Shown piece after piece: positions 11,227 to 22,103 of a stretch of DNA of 64,000 nucleotides. A model generated the notes under the pieces. It was not told the origin of the DNA and made no database searches. It worked only from the letters and a program-made list of their open reading frames with translations. Source of the stretch: Mycogone perniciosa. Its lineage: Eukaryota > Ascomycota > Sordariomycetes > Hypocreales > Hypocreaceae. The stretch lies in assembly GCA_025331125.1 (NCBI GenBank), contig JAOALB010000027.1, positions 248,001 to 312,000 on the forward strand. Reading direction: 5' to 3'. Both the position numbers and the translations under genes were made by a program. Positions within the stretch are counted from its first letter, which is position 1. Each line of letters starts with the position of its first letter.

Positions 11227-12836
11227 AGATGCCAGGCGGTTCGAATTGTTGGGCATTCAGAGGGCTTGCTTGTGGAGAGAAGGGCATGGAAAGAGAACAT
11301 GGTGGTGATGGTATAATGACATGACAGAGCTGCTTGACGATAATGCCGCGTATGACTTTTGGGATGTAACCGTGCCTGACGGACAACGCATCTCTATTGG
11401 CCAGTCAGGGATAATGCTGGGTTATAGTACTACATGCAATATTACATGTCTGCTTGATAAGAAAGTAAAACGTCCACCAAATCTCCTCTTCTTGCACGTG
11501 CTGTATGGATGATAAGAGTGATGATCCTTATCCTGCTCCAGCCTCTCTCTGCCTCTCTACCTCCTCCGGTTGCCTTGGTTTTAGACCACCTTACCTAGTA
11601 GTTACCAGTAGTAGTGCTGGTACCAGGTACATCTTCAGATCACCTTGCCACCTCATCTTTTTTCCCTTGCCCTCTTTTAATTTGCATCCCTCCATCTCTT
11701 CTGCAAGTCTGTGTCTCGTGATCGACTCAACCGCCAGCGGACTGGCCGAGATCAATTTGCCTCCGCCAAGTTGAGCCAACGGCTCTCTCCGCATTGCACT
11801 AGGCTTGTTGAACCCTGCCAGCCATCCGCCTCGTCCAGGGCCATCGTTGGAATCTGGAGTTACGATGAGGTACGAAGTAGATCTGCCATCTCTCTGTGGC
11901 TGCGCTATGGCGTCCTAACGCCAGACCCTTTTTGTTGGCTGCCGTGCCTTAGTTATCAGTCTCTTTTCTGCCCTGGTCGTCTCGGCATTCTTCGTTATTG
12001 CTCGGGTTCGAGTTTTACACATGGACGACACATCATGGCATGCTAGTTGCCAACTTGTGGCCGTGTCAAAGCGTTATTCATTCTTATTTTTGAGGAGTAT
12101 ACATGCTCCGCAGCGCCAAGGTCAGTCAGACAACACACTCTCGACAATTCTGTGTCTTTGTACCAAAGCCGCCGTCCTAGTCTTCTGCACAGTCTGTCAG
12201 TCTGTCATGCTACCACTCCTTCTCCCAAGACAAAAGTACACACGAGACAAGATTTGTCCCGAAACAAGAGGCCCGGTGCTACAGCTGTTTGCTAAATTTT
12301 CATGCAGATCCTCAACACCAGTCCCTTCCTCTGTCGGTTCCAAACGTCCGTATCCCGGGTTCACATCAAAAAGGAAAAGAAAATGCCAAGTCTTGATAGC
12401 TCAGCCAACCAAAGACAAGCCCAAGGGCTATGGGTATCAGAACGGGCTTCCGAAGAGTACACAGGAAAACAAGTTAAACAAAGCCAAGAAAACAAATGCA
12501 AACAGAAAATCGAGCTTTGTCCAAACATGAGGCGGGCTTGGATGCCTCAGTGAGGGTGATTCATCCTGGAATGATCAACTGACAGACGCCACGGCTTAGC
12601 AACCTTTCGGACTATGCCAACCGTGCATCAGCTACTATGATTGCGCCAGGCCATTTCGCCCGCTTTTAGCAGGGCAGTCATCCCATCAAATCCCCTAAAG
12701 CTGCCTTCCTCTCTACGGATGGAAGGCTCGTCAGTCGACGTCATCGGCACATCCCTTTCCCCATCCCCATCCCCCGACCTCTCGATCCTCACGTCCTGAA
12801 ACGTAGACGATGGAGTTCGAAAGCCTTGCAAGCACA
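11227..12836. other. Convergent intergenic region, brn1 / SAM-HMG gene
   Basis: This 1.6 kb lies between two 3' ends. Several open frames of 60-170 codons cross it on the plus strand (e.g. 12021-12530) but are basic and serine/cysteine-rich, with no domain or family I recognise. I see 3' untranslated sequence and spacer only. Confidence 0.5.
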
Positions 12837-14583
12837 TTAGTTGCGTCCCCGGCCAAATTCATCGTATCGAAAGGGATTGGTACCATAACTTCTCGGCCCT
12901 TGGAAGGGCCCGAAGAGTGGTTTTCCTTGCTCGATCGGACTCGTCGCACTCGCAACTGACGACGGCGACTTCTCGTACCCATGACGGATAGCTGAGTTTG
13001 GTTCTGACAAAAGAGAGTGGATGGCCAAAGGACCTTCGCCAGGCCTTCGACCGAAGCCAGGTGCCGGTCCAGAATGGATGGTGCTGCCGCTAGACAGCTC
13101 ATGATAAAATATAGGGACTACCGGACCCAGTGGCATTGCCGGTGAACTTTGAGGTACCGATTGTCGAGGATTGGTCGGGGGGATAAATGTGGGCACGAAA
13201 CCATGAGCTTCTGCTGATGTTGGCCCGGCGATCCCCCTCTGGCCCTCAATCAACACATCTGACAAAGATGGCAAATGTGGTTGAGGTGTATCCCCGCGCG
13301 GACCTCTAACACGCAACGACGATGCCCGACGCGAATGTCTCTGATGACCCCTCCGCGGTGTACCAACATCAAAATGGGTCGTTCTTGGGGACGGTGCAGA
13401 TTCTGTGGACCTTGTTGCTGTTGAGTGGCGAGATTCCGCTACCGATGCGACTGAATTCACGCTATTATGTCGTCGACTTGGCGGTGGCTCACGGGACTCG
13501 CTTTCTCGTATCCTTTCGCTGCTGTTGCCACTCGCTATCGACGTGGAGCCGCTGAGGGCTACGCTGCTGCTGGGAGTGCCACTGCTTGCGGTGCTGCTGC
13601 CATTGACAATCTCGGTGGGCTGGGTCGGCTCTATCTTTGCTCGCTTGGCAGGTTCCTGACCTTGATGCGGGAAAAATCAGCTAAGATCGGCTTCGGGGGG
13701 ATCAACACTACATACCTTGACCGGACTTCCCCTGCTTCTCTTTGAACTCTTGAAGATATTGCGAATACTGGCGGAACTCTTCCGTCTTCTTATATTGCGC
13801 CATTTCTCGATGGTATTTTTCCTTGGCGTTGTTGGCCTGCCTCTCGAACCTTTCTCTCTCAGTTGGCGAAAGGCTCTGCCAATTCTCCCCCACCAGCTTT
13901 GCAATCTCGGTGAATGTCAGAGTTTGGCCTCTGAGTCCTTCCCTCAGTTCTGCAGAGAAGACGCGAAATTAGCCATGCTTCGCATTGTTATTAGCTCTAT
14001 GGTTACATGTGAGACTTACTGTTGGAGAAGAGCACATACGCAGATGGTGGGCGTTCTGGCGCATTCTCGTCTGTCTATCCAGCCGCAATTAGCACACGGC
14101 AGCCCGCAGGTTACGACTTCCATACCTTGGGATGCCGGCGGTACTTCCGTTTCGTTACGGTTGGGGTCTCGGTAGCATTCTCTTCACGACTGGCTTCCTT
14201 TTGGGCAGCATCTTGCTTCGCCTCTTCTGCCGTTGGCTGGATTGGCGATACTAGTGATGCACCAGGAGCAATTCCCCTGGAGTTGGCAATCCGTCGCTGG
14301 AGTTTCTTGAATAAGACAGTTAGCTTTTCTCCCTTCTTCTTTCACGACCCCAATTGATATGGTAATGAACCTACCCTTCGATGACCGAGTTTAACACCGA
14401 GGGCATCACTGAGATCCTCATTAGCGACTCTTCGTCAGGGGGTCCTGTTTTATTTTTCACCCACAGATCTGATTCCTGGATGTCAAGAATAGTATCCCAG
14501 GTATCAAAGCCTTGTTCCACAAAAGTGTCGAGATACTGGGCAATGCCCAGCTCTCTGAAGATAGCCTCCAGTTCTTGACTCAT
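12837..14583 (-). CDS. HMG-box DNA-binding protein with N-terminal SAM-like domain
   Basis: Six exons: 14583..14465, 14408..14375, 14305..14126, 14074..14020, 13949..13716 and 13660..12837, all phases compatible, giving 481 residues. Residues 1-55 form a SAM-like helical module (ELEAIFRELGIAQYLDTFVEQGFDTW, then LGVKLGHRRKLQRRI). A basic KRKYRRHPK stretch precedes an HMG box at about 116-190, marked by PERPPSAYVLFSN, LTFTEIAKLVGENWQSL and ERFERQANNAKEKYHREMA. The C-terminal 270 residues are serine/proline-rich and probably disordered. HMG boxes bend DNA, so a nuclear regulatory or chromatin role is inferred. One donor (GTGGGT, exon 1) is weak, and exon 2 is only 34 nt, but both are needed to keep the SAM helix. 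An upstream ATG at 14607 would add eight residues. I could not assign it to a named HMG gene. Confidence 0.85.
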
Positions 14584-17500
14584 ACAGCCGAAATGCACTC
14601 TCGACACTACCTGCGCGTGGATCCAAAGGAATTGCGAGCCCTACTGAAGATCTATCATTTACTCTGACATAGCCAGCCAGGGAACAGGAGCTAGTGCGAT
14701 ATCGGGAGAAGAACCAACAGCTCAGGCACACAGGCGCGCCAATGGTCAATAATGAAGAGAAGAAAAAAACAGGCCTGGCGGAGTGGCAGCAGTCCAGTGG
14801 TTAAATTCCGAACGACGATGCCTGGGGAAAGGTGTACTCCAACAGAGGTTCACAGCGTCTCAATCTAGTCGAAATCCGTATGGACTAGGAACTGCCACGT
14901 TCGAGTGACGACGTCCTTGGTCGTGGGATGTTGAAGCCGACCGTCCTTGGAAGCCAGGTGTTCTCAATTTGAACCCCGTCAAAGTGAGCTCTTTCAATGG
15001 ATCTGGATCAGCTCAGGTGGAGAAGGATTCAGTAGATGGGTTAATTGATGCAGAGTTGAGATAAAGAAGTCTGTAAAGGCATCCCGGTTATCGAGGCAGG
15101 AGTCCAGGCACTCAAGGACCAGATGAGTGGGTGAACCTTGACCAGCAGTCTTGATTGCCAAGAACAGGGATAGCAAACCAACCGACATATACGGGACAAG
15201 GCCTGGTTCCAATATCCGTTCGGGCCTCCCGGTCAAGATAAACGGAAGGAAAAGTGAGGCAGGTCCTGGGAGCCGGGCGACAGAGAACTACTCAGGGAGC
15301 ACAGGCCCAAAAGGAATGGCGGACGGAGACAGATGAAAGGATAAATAAGCAAGCCAGTGTGGGCCGCAGATGATGATGACCTTGATGAAACTATTGACGA
15401 TGAGGATAAAAAGATGGATGATTTGGAGGAAATCCAAGGATGCAAATAGACGTGGGGGTAGATTAAGTTCTGGAGCAATCCCGCGGTCGTGCTGGGTTAT
15501 GGCGGCGATGCTGACTCTCTCCACACAGTTTGTTTTTTTTACCTACGAGCGAGTAACGGCACTCATACACCTGCCAGGGTTGATTGAGCATGAAGGAAGG
15601 GGTGTGTGGCGGGAGAGCTGGAGAGAAGACTCCTAGTCGGTTAAAAAAAAACCACTACTACGAGTACTACTACTACTCAGACGCCCATGCGATCGAATGG
15701 TATGAATGACATGGGGTTTGGGAATGAGCAGGAGCGGGAGGAACGAATGCTGGGGGCTTGGTTTGGTTTGGTTTGGCCCCAGGGCCTCATCAAGACACGA
15801 CGTGCCGAGGGTGGGCGTGCCGCTACTGGGGGACCTGGCGTGTACCTCTCCAGGGCTACGGAGTTCTCTATGAGCACTCGCACAACCCAAATGGGAGCTG
15901 TTTTTCGATCCAAGAGACAGACGTCAGTGCAAAGGAATCGACCAAGCCGTGCGGGATCGGGTGATCAGGCCTTTAATAGAGAGAACCAAGAACAGGACCA
16001 TACAACGTTTCAACTTAAAAGGGCCCTCCTGGGACGGCAGGAAGATCAACATCCAAGAGGGTGTTGGAACATGGACATCGACAGTCTCACATGCAGTGAG
16101 CAATGACGGTGATGATGTAACCCTCGTCAGGGTTGCTAGTTGGCCAAGGGCGTGCTAGTATCTGGGACCCGAATCAAGTTGGGGCCAGTCAGTGGCTAGG
16201 CTGAGACTCTTTTTTTAATCGCCTTGCTGGATAGCCATGGTCATGGCATGGGGCCATCACAATGCCATTGCGATGCCCTGGCTGGCTGTTGTGGGGAGAA
16301 GAAATCCTGGTCTCCCGCCCGCTCCTGCCGGTCGAGCTGGACGTTTTACTCAATTCCGGGCGATGATCCTACTACTCGTACTACTACTTGAGCTACTACT
16401 CCTAGTACTTGTGGTTTCCTACACAACATCTACTACCTACGTGATGTTTTTGGGGACAGAACAGATATAGCAGCACTACTGTGCATTCTATCATAAGCGC
16501 CGTGGTCAAACACCGACGTTGGCAGACAAGACATGTCAAGTCATGGCATGGCGTTGTGTGGCGTGGAGGCTTTAGGTCTTCGCAGACAAGCGGGAACTCA
16601 GACTCGCACCCGCTCCGATTCGCAAGAGTATGACATATCACACACACTTGCCACATACGTGGTGAGTGCCATGGCGTCAAGGTTCATGTGGGTTGTCATG
16701 ACGAAAATGGCCGGCGCAGGTGTGGTTGATCTGGAGAAAGGAGGCAGCAATCGAGAGCTGAAAGCTTGAGGTAGTTATCAGGCAATGTTATGGAACTTGA
16801 TTCATGACTCTCGATGGTTCGATGGTCTGCTTGTTCTAAAAACACAAGGAGCAAGCAAAAAAAAAGAAAGAAAGGAACAGTGGGATGACGGCGGAGACAA
16901 GCCCGGCTGTCCTCGTGCCGCAATTGGGTTGTGCTCGACGATTCCAATTTGCCTGAGGGGAGAGCGATCTCGATCCCGTCTAAGCTTGTGGTCGTGGCTG
17001 GAGGCGACCTGAAGAGGGTGGCAGAGGATTGGGCCAGGCACCGGGTAGGTTAGTATGATGATGGTGATGGGCATGTTGAACAACCTATCACAGCCGGGAC
17101 CAGCCAGAGCCCGCCGTTACGTCACGTCACGCACGCCCATTAGGAGGGTTGCACTCAATGTTGGAGCTCATGCTGGAATCACAATCGGTCTGTGGTGAAT
17201 CGAATTTTGGGTCGAGGGATCGGTTGCAGTCACGCCACAACGGGCGAAAAGACGGGTTTTTTGACTTCGGGACGGATATTCAGTCCAATATCGTGGAGAG
17301 CCATCGGCGTCGTGTTCTTCACCCGTATGCACAACACAGCGGCAAGAGAGGGGAGAGGAGACCGCGTTTCCGCTCCTTTATCCCGGTGCTACCTGGGGTG
17401 CTGTCTTCCATGTACGAGTACGTACTTGTACGACTCCGTATGGCGTACGAATAATAATACTCCCTCCCACTTTGGACTGACAATATCAATACTAGTACTA

Positions 17501-20281
17501 CTTCGTAGTACGAGTACTATCTGGACACAGGGGATGCGAATGCCGACGGTATATGTACACTCCTACATCTCCTCGTCGTGCAGCAACAAATGGTGCAGGG
17601 CAAAGGGCGTGCAGTGGACATCGGACCACTATGGACTCCGTTTGCCGTTTGGAGAACCGCCTCATCTCCTTTGTGGAATACATGCATGTAGTGTCTCCAA
17701 TCGCGAGGCCACCGGGCGCCTCTTCTCCCTCAGCTGACGAGCTCATTTGATGGCGCGCAGCGATATTGGCAAAGTCGATGAGCCACCATTAATTTATTGC
17801 CCATGACGAGTCATGCATAATGTGACTGGGCCACCTGTACTTCGTACTCCGTACGAAGCAGTACTCCATTCATGCCTCCGCTCGCTGGTCGACATACGAG
17901 CACGGTGCGGAGTACTCCGTACAACATGGCCAGGCCTCCTTGTCTCGGTCTGAGGAAAGCCAATGATGATGGCTTACATGTGGCATGCTCCATATTATTC
18001 ATGCGTCCATGAATTGTCATTTCGACTTTCGGAAATAAAAAAAATACGGTCTGCGGGAAAAGCCGATGAGACTCGAGAGAGAGTTGTCCATTATACGCGG
18101 GTGTCGGCACTCCTCGTACTACTTGGATGAGACCAACCGCAGCCAGCCAGGGCGCAGATTTCAGGACGCTCTTTTCCGAGAAACGTCCCCAGCACGCGGC
18201 ATCCACCCGCCATGGGAGATTCTCTAGCTCTCGACTAGCAATCACGGCCACCGGTCGGAGATCTCGATCATGTCAGATGGGTCTTCCTGGGTTTTCCCTC
18301 ATCAATACTACCAGGCCCATGCCGTGATACTCTAGACACACAGGGACCCATCGAGATGGCCCTGGCCTGGAGGCATCTCCCGGAAGCTTAACGCACGTTA
18401 ATTTACAAAAATACTCCTCCACAACTGCGTACGTAAATACATACGAGAACATACGAGCCCCTCGTATTTGGAACCCATTTCCTCTCCCTCTTCACGCAAG
18501 GCAAGGAGGACCTGTGGGTATTACGAGTATTGACGGCTCAAAAACGAAGAGGGATGGAGGTGCTACGATAATAAGAGTAATACCAAATTGACTCCCAGAG
18601 CGCCGCATCTCGATCTCCTGCTCACCCATCGATGACACCCAAACAGCCCACCATCTGCTTGCTTACAACCTCAACAACCTCTGCTGTTTCTCCCAATAGT
18701 CGACGACATGCTGACAGAAACCAGTTGATGGTCTGTTGCATCTTTGAGATCTAGACCGTCGGCACTTGCATGGGAGGGGTGTGTACATAAGAGAGCGAGT
18801 GACAAGTCAGATACGCGCCTGTCACGGCACACATGTTATCGGTGCCACCAACGCACAATTCACAGAGACGCTCAACAGGACAAGAGGCTGCCTTGCCTCT
18901 TCGAGATATATGATACGTACTTCGTACAAATACTACTACCACAAAGGGCGGTAATACCGCATACGGGATTGTGCGACTTGATCCTTGTATTGCTGGGTTC
19001 CTCTCGTCTTGCGAGGTGCATTTTCTGTGCATCTTGCCAAGTCGTTCGATTTGCAACAAGAGGGGACACTATTGCTTGGTCGGCTGGTCGGTCTAGGAAC
19101 GCCATTTGTCGCTAATATTAATTGCTTCTGCTTGAACAGCGCACCGTTCGCGCCGAATGGTCAGCAAGTTCAGGTCGAGGCCTCTTCTTGGCGCATTTTC
19201 TGAAGAATGACTTGCATCCACCGGCGATGTGTCCGGTGCGTTTTGGACAGGTCAGGCAGTTTGGCTGGACTTGGACTGCGTTGATCCCTGGACCCTGAGG
19301 GCTTGTAATATGTCGTTGCGGTACGGCGTCTCAAGGTGCCCCCTCCCTCACCCCGCGGAAGACGGCCGGCGTTGTTGGTGGGAAAACGGTGGCGGTTTGA
19401 CAACATTGAGACGAAGTGCAAGTTTCGTCCATCCCCATCACGCGAATGTAGGGAGAGAAAGAGAGAGAGAGGGGTGTTAGACGAACCGCCCCTTACATTG
19501 CTATACTACTCGAGTTGCTGGATCGCCGATCTCTGACTCCCGGCCACCATGCGTTAATCAGCAACAGCAGACCAAGTTCACACGAGATACGTTTCCTTTC
19601 CATGTCAGGACTGTTGGCCAAAGAAAAAGGGATTGAGGAGGTTGCAGCAGTTGACAGAAAACGGGGGAGCTAGAGCGTGGTGTGTGAGCTTTTAGCGCAG
19701 GCAAAGCAAATCTTTGCGGTTCATGCAGATGGAACGAGCATGGGTTGTGCAGCTTTGCGGCCTGCCGTATCAACGAAGACACAGAAGCCCACCTAAAGAA
19801 CCGGGCGTATAGGTATGCAAATGCGACGAGTTATCGCCACGTTCTGTGGATTGACCCAACTCGTACGATGCATTGGCCTTTTGTCATGGCCATTACGGAG
19901 TACTACCTGTCTACCCAGCGATCCATGCAACTCCGACCTGCATGGGTAAAGGCCATTCCAAGTCTAGACCTGCAATACTACCACTACTACGGAGTATATC
20001 CAGGAGATAGGAATTGTTGATTATTAGACGAAACCAATACGTATCTGCATACGGAGTAGGTAAGGTACCCTACCTACTAAAGCTGTCCGATGCATCACGT
20101 GAGTTCGCATCAGCTCGGCTCGACTCAACTCAGCAATGGGAAGTGACATCACACACCCTCTCATCAAACCGTTGCTTCAGATACCTATCCCTTTCAACGC
20201 CTAAAACACAGCCGTGCAAATTCAATAATAATAATAATAATAATAAAGACAACAACGCAAGAAAAGCACAGGATCTCAGCC
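14584..20281. other. Long (5.7 kb) divergent gene-poor region
   Basis: No gene could be supported here. Open frames on both strands stay below about 180 codons and lack domains, codon regularity or plausible splice extension. The stretch is rich in short direct repeats (GGTTT at 15760-15775), purine runs, and clusters of the TACGGAGTAC/GTACTTCGTAC motif, e.g. 17405-17450, 17495-17520, 17835-17925, 18915-18930, 19895-19905 and 19985-20050. It may hold long 5' leaders, regulatory DNA for the flanking divergent genes, or unrecognised noncoding RNA. Confidence 0.5.
20224..20246. repeat. AAT/ATA trinucleotide microsatellite
   Basis: About seven AAT units lie 35 bp upstream of the ATG at 20282, in the expected 5' leader of the small coiled-coil gene. 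Confidence 0.9.
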
Positions 20282-21081
20282 ATGACATCGCCACCCCAAA
20301 ACTCCGCTACCACAGAGTCACCATCGTCTCTTGCAGACCTCGCTCAGGTATGTGGTTTCTCTTCCCCCCCCCATGTCTCATGTCGTTCCATATGGATAAA
20401 GGGAATCCTCATGTAACATTTCCCTGCTTTTCTCCCATGAGAACGGTTCCCCCATGCTACGGATGGCATTACGAAAAAAAAGCCCCCCATTCCAAAAAAA
20501 AAGGAAAAGCCTGAGCTGTCTCAAATATCTACACGCCCCTCCCCCTTTCCCCCCTTAAGGCTTCGTCTAAATCATCACTCGAATCACATGACTAACCATG
20601 TTATTCTAGGCCTTCCAAGATATTGCAAGGTAAATCGCTTCTCGATCTCCCTCCACAGATCGCCCGATCGTGTGCATCACATCCCAGAGTGAAAGAAACA
20701 AGGAAATAACCTTGCTTCTTCAACACGCCCCTTGCTTTTATCCCTTGCTTTTATCCCTTGCTTTCTTCTCTCACACTCTCTCATCAATGATTTTGTTTTC
20801 CCCTCCACCCAGTTAGGTTTATGCAGAAGCAAATCGGAGTTTGGTGGACTAATCAATAACTCGGTGCTGGCCGCCAACGAGAAACAAACAGGGGTGAACA
20901 AGCCGCCTCCACGATGGAGGCCAATTTGACAAATCTCGAGAGCAAGCTTGATGCTATTCTAGCGGCCCTCGAGGCTGGAGCCACCGCTGGCGGCAGTGGT
21001 GAAAACGATGGTTGCAACAGCCACAAGAAGGGCACAGAGAAGGCGGTGGACAAGGCCAACAGCAACAAGAAGGAGGAGTAA
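20282..21081 (+). CDS. Small coiled-coil protein (91 aa), function unknown
   Basis: Exons are 20282..20347, 20610..20629 and 20892..21081, joined in phase by GTATGT/TTCTAG and GTAAAT/AACAG introns of 262 bp. The middle exon is only 20 nt. The product starts MTSPPQNSATTES, runs through an amphipathic helix (SLADLAQAFQDIARGEQAA, then MEANLTNLESKLDAIL) with heptad-like leucines, and ends in a lysine-rich tail closing in NKKEE. Continuity of the helix across both splices (IA-R-GEQ) is the main reason to believe the model. I do not recognise the family; size and shape resemble small kinetochore or adaptor coiled-coil subunits, but no named subunit matches. It stands alone between a 5.7 kb gap and the 3' end of nik1. 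Confidence 0.65.
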
Positions 21082-22103
21082 CCATTTCTATCATCATCAT
21101 GATTTTGACACAGGGGTTCTGTCTGTTTATTGGTGTTGTGCTGGCGTCTGCAAGGACCATACCACTGGCACACGAAGATGGGGGGGTCAATAAGTCACTC
21201 TCCATATTCCGCTATTGCTGCTACACGTGGTAGGATGAAAGAGGGGTTCTGTTCACCAAAATCTTGACATCTATCACATAAGGAGCGAGTAATAGACACC
21301 TCACACGCACAAACGGAAAAGGGAATAATATATTCGATCCCAGAAATAAAAAAGAGTCTTTGATGCCGCTAGTAAGAGATGAAAATGGTCCTCAACTTTG
21401 AAAGATTCCATCCATCCCCCTTCCCCCATCCCCATGCCTTTCGTCAAGGTCGTTGGCCATCCAGCACCACCTTTTCTGTGCTGAAACCGGTCCGAGTTTT
21501 ATAAAAAGGAAAAAAAGAGAAAGAGAAAAAAAAATCATCTTCCCGCACCGAGAATAACCTAGTCTTTCGCTATGCCATTTCATCTGCAATTCCCACGCAA
21601 ACCATACTGCTGCTGCTCCAACAGAATAAGTGTGTCCGTCCTGGCTTGGCTACGCCTTTGCCTGTTGGGCAGCAAGCCAGGCAAAAGGCTAAATCTGTCG
21701 TTTCATTTCGTACCATCCTCTCCTTCCCACGCACAAGTACCGACCAACATTTCAGGAGACCTGTGGAATGAAGCTTTCGAAGTATGGCCAGACACAAGGA
21801 CAAAGCTCGGTTCCCAAAAAAAATCAAGCAAAAACAAGACACCACGAGATAAAATACAATAGAAAGGGGGGATGAGAGAGATAAACAATTAGAGAAGACA
21901 TCATTGGACTAGAAAAGCAGAAAAAGACCGTCACATCCTTTTTCTCGTCCAGGTTCATGTCAAACACCATATTCGCCAGGAGAAAGAACGAGGGCTAGCA
22001 ATATAATCCCAAAACAAGACAACTGCTCTGACTAGCAATGAGGCCCACGTGATATCGAAAGAATTCCGAGTTGTAAGAATGGCTGAGATTGCAGCAACAG
22101 GCG
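21082..22103. other. Convergent intergenic region
   Basis: One kilobase lies between the 3' ends of the small coiled-coil gene and nik1. It has poly-purine runs (21505-21540) and AATAAA-like sites near 21345, but no supported gene. Confidence 0.55.

Noticed and set aside
12021..12530. 169-codon plus-strand open frame
   Set aside because: Low-complexity basic/serine sequence with no domain, no splice extension, and placed in a convergent spacer downstream of two confirmed 3' ends.
15687..16106. 139-codon plus-strand open frame in the long gap
   Set aside because: No recognisable motif, overlaps competing frames of similar size, and has no promoter or splice context that stands out.
17192..17737. 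181-codon plus-strand open frame
   Set aside because: Runs straight through clusters of the dispersed TACGAGTAC motif and has no domain features; open by chance.
14584..20281. Possible RIP-degraded transposon in the long gap
   Set aside because: No reverse transcriptase or transposase remnants, no terminal repeats, and no strong TpA enrichment or AT shift visible.
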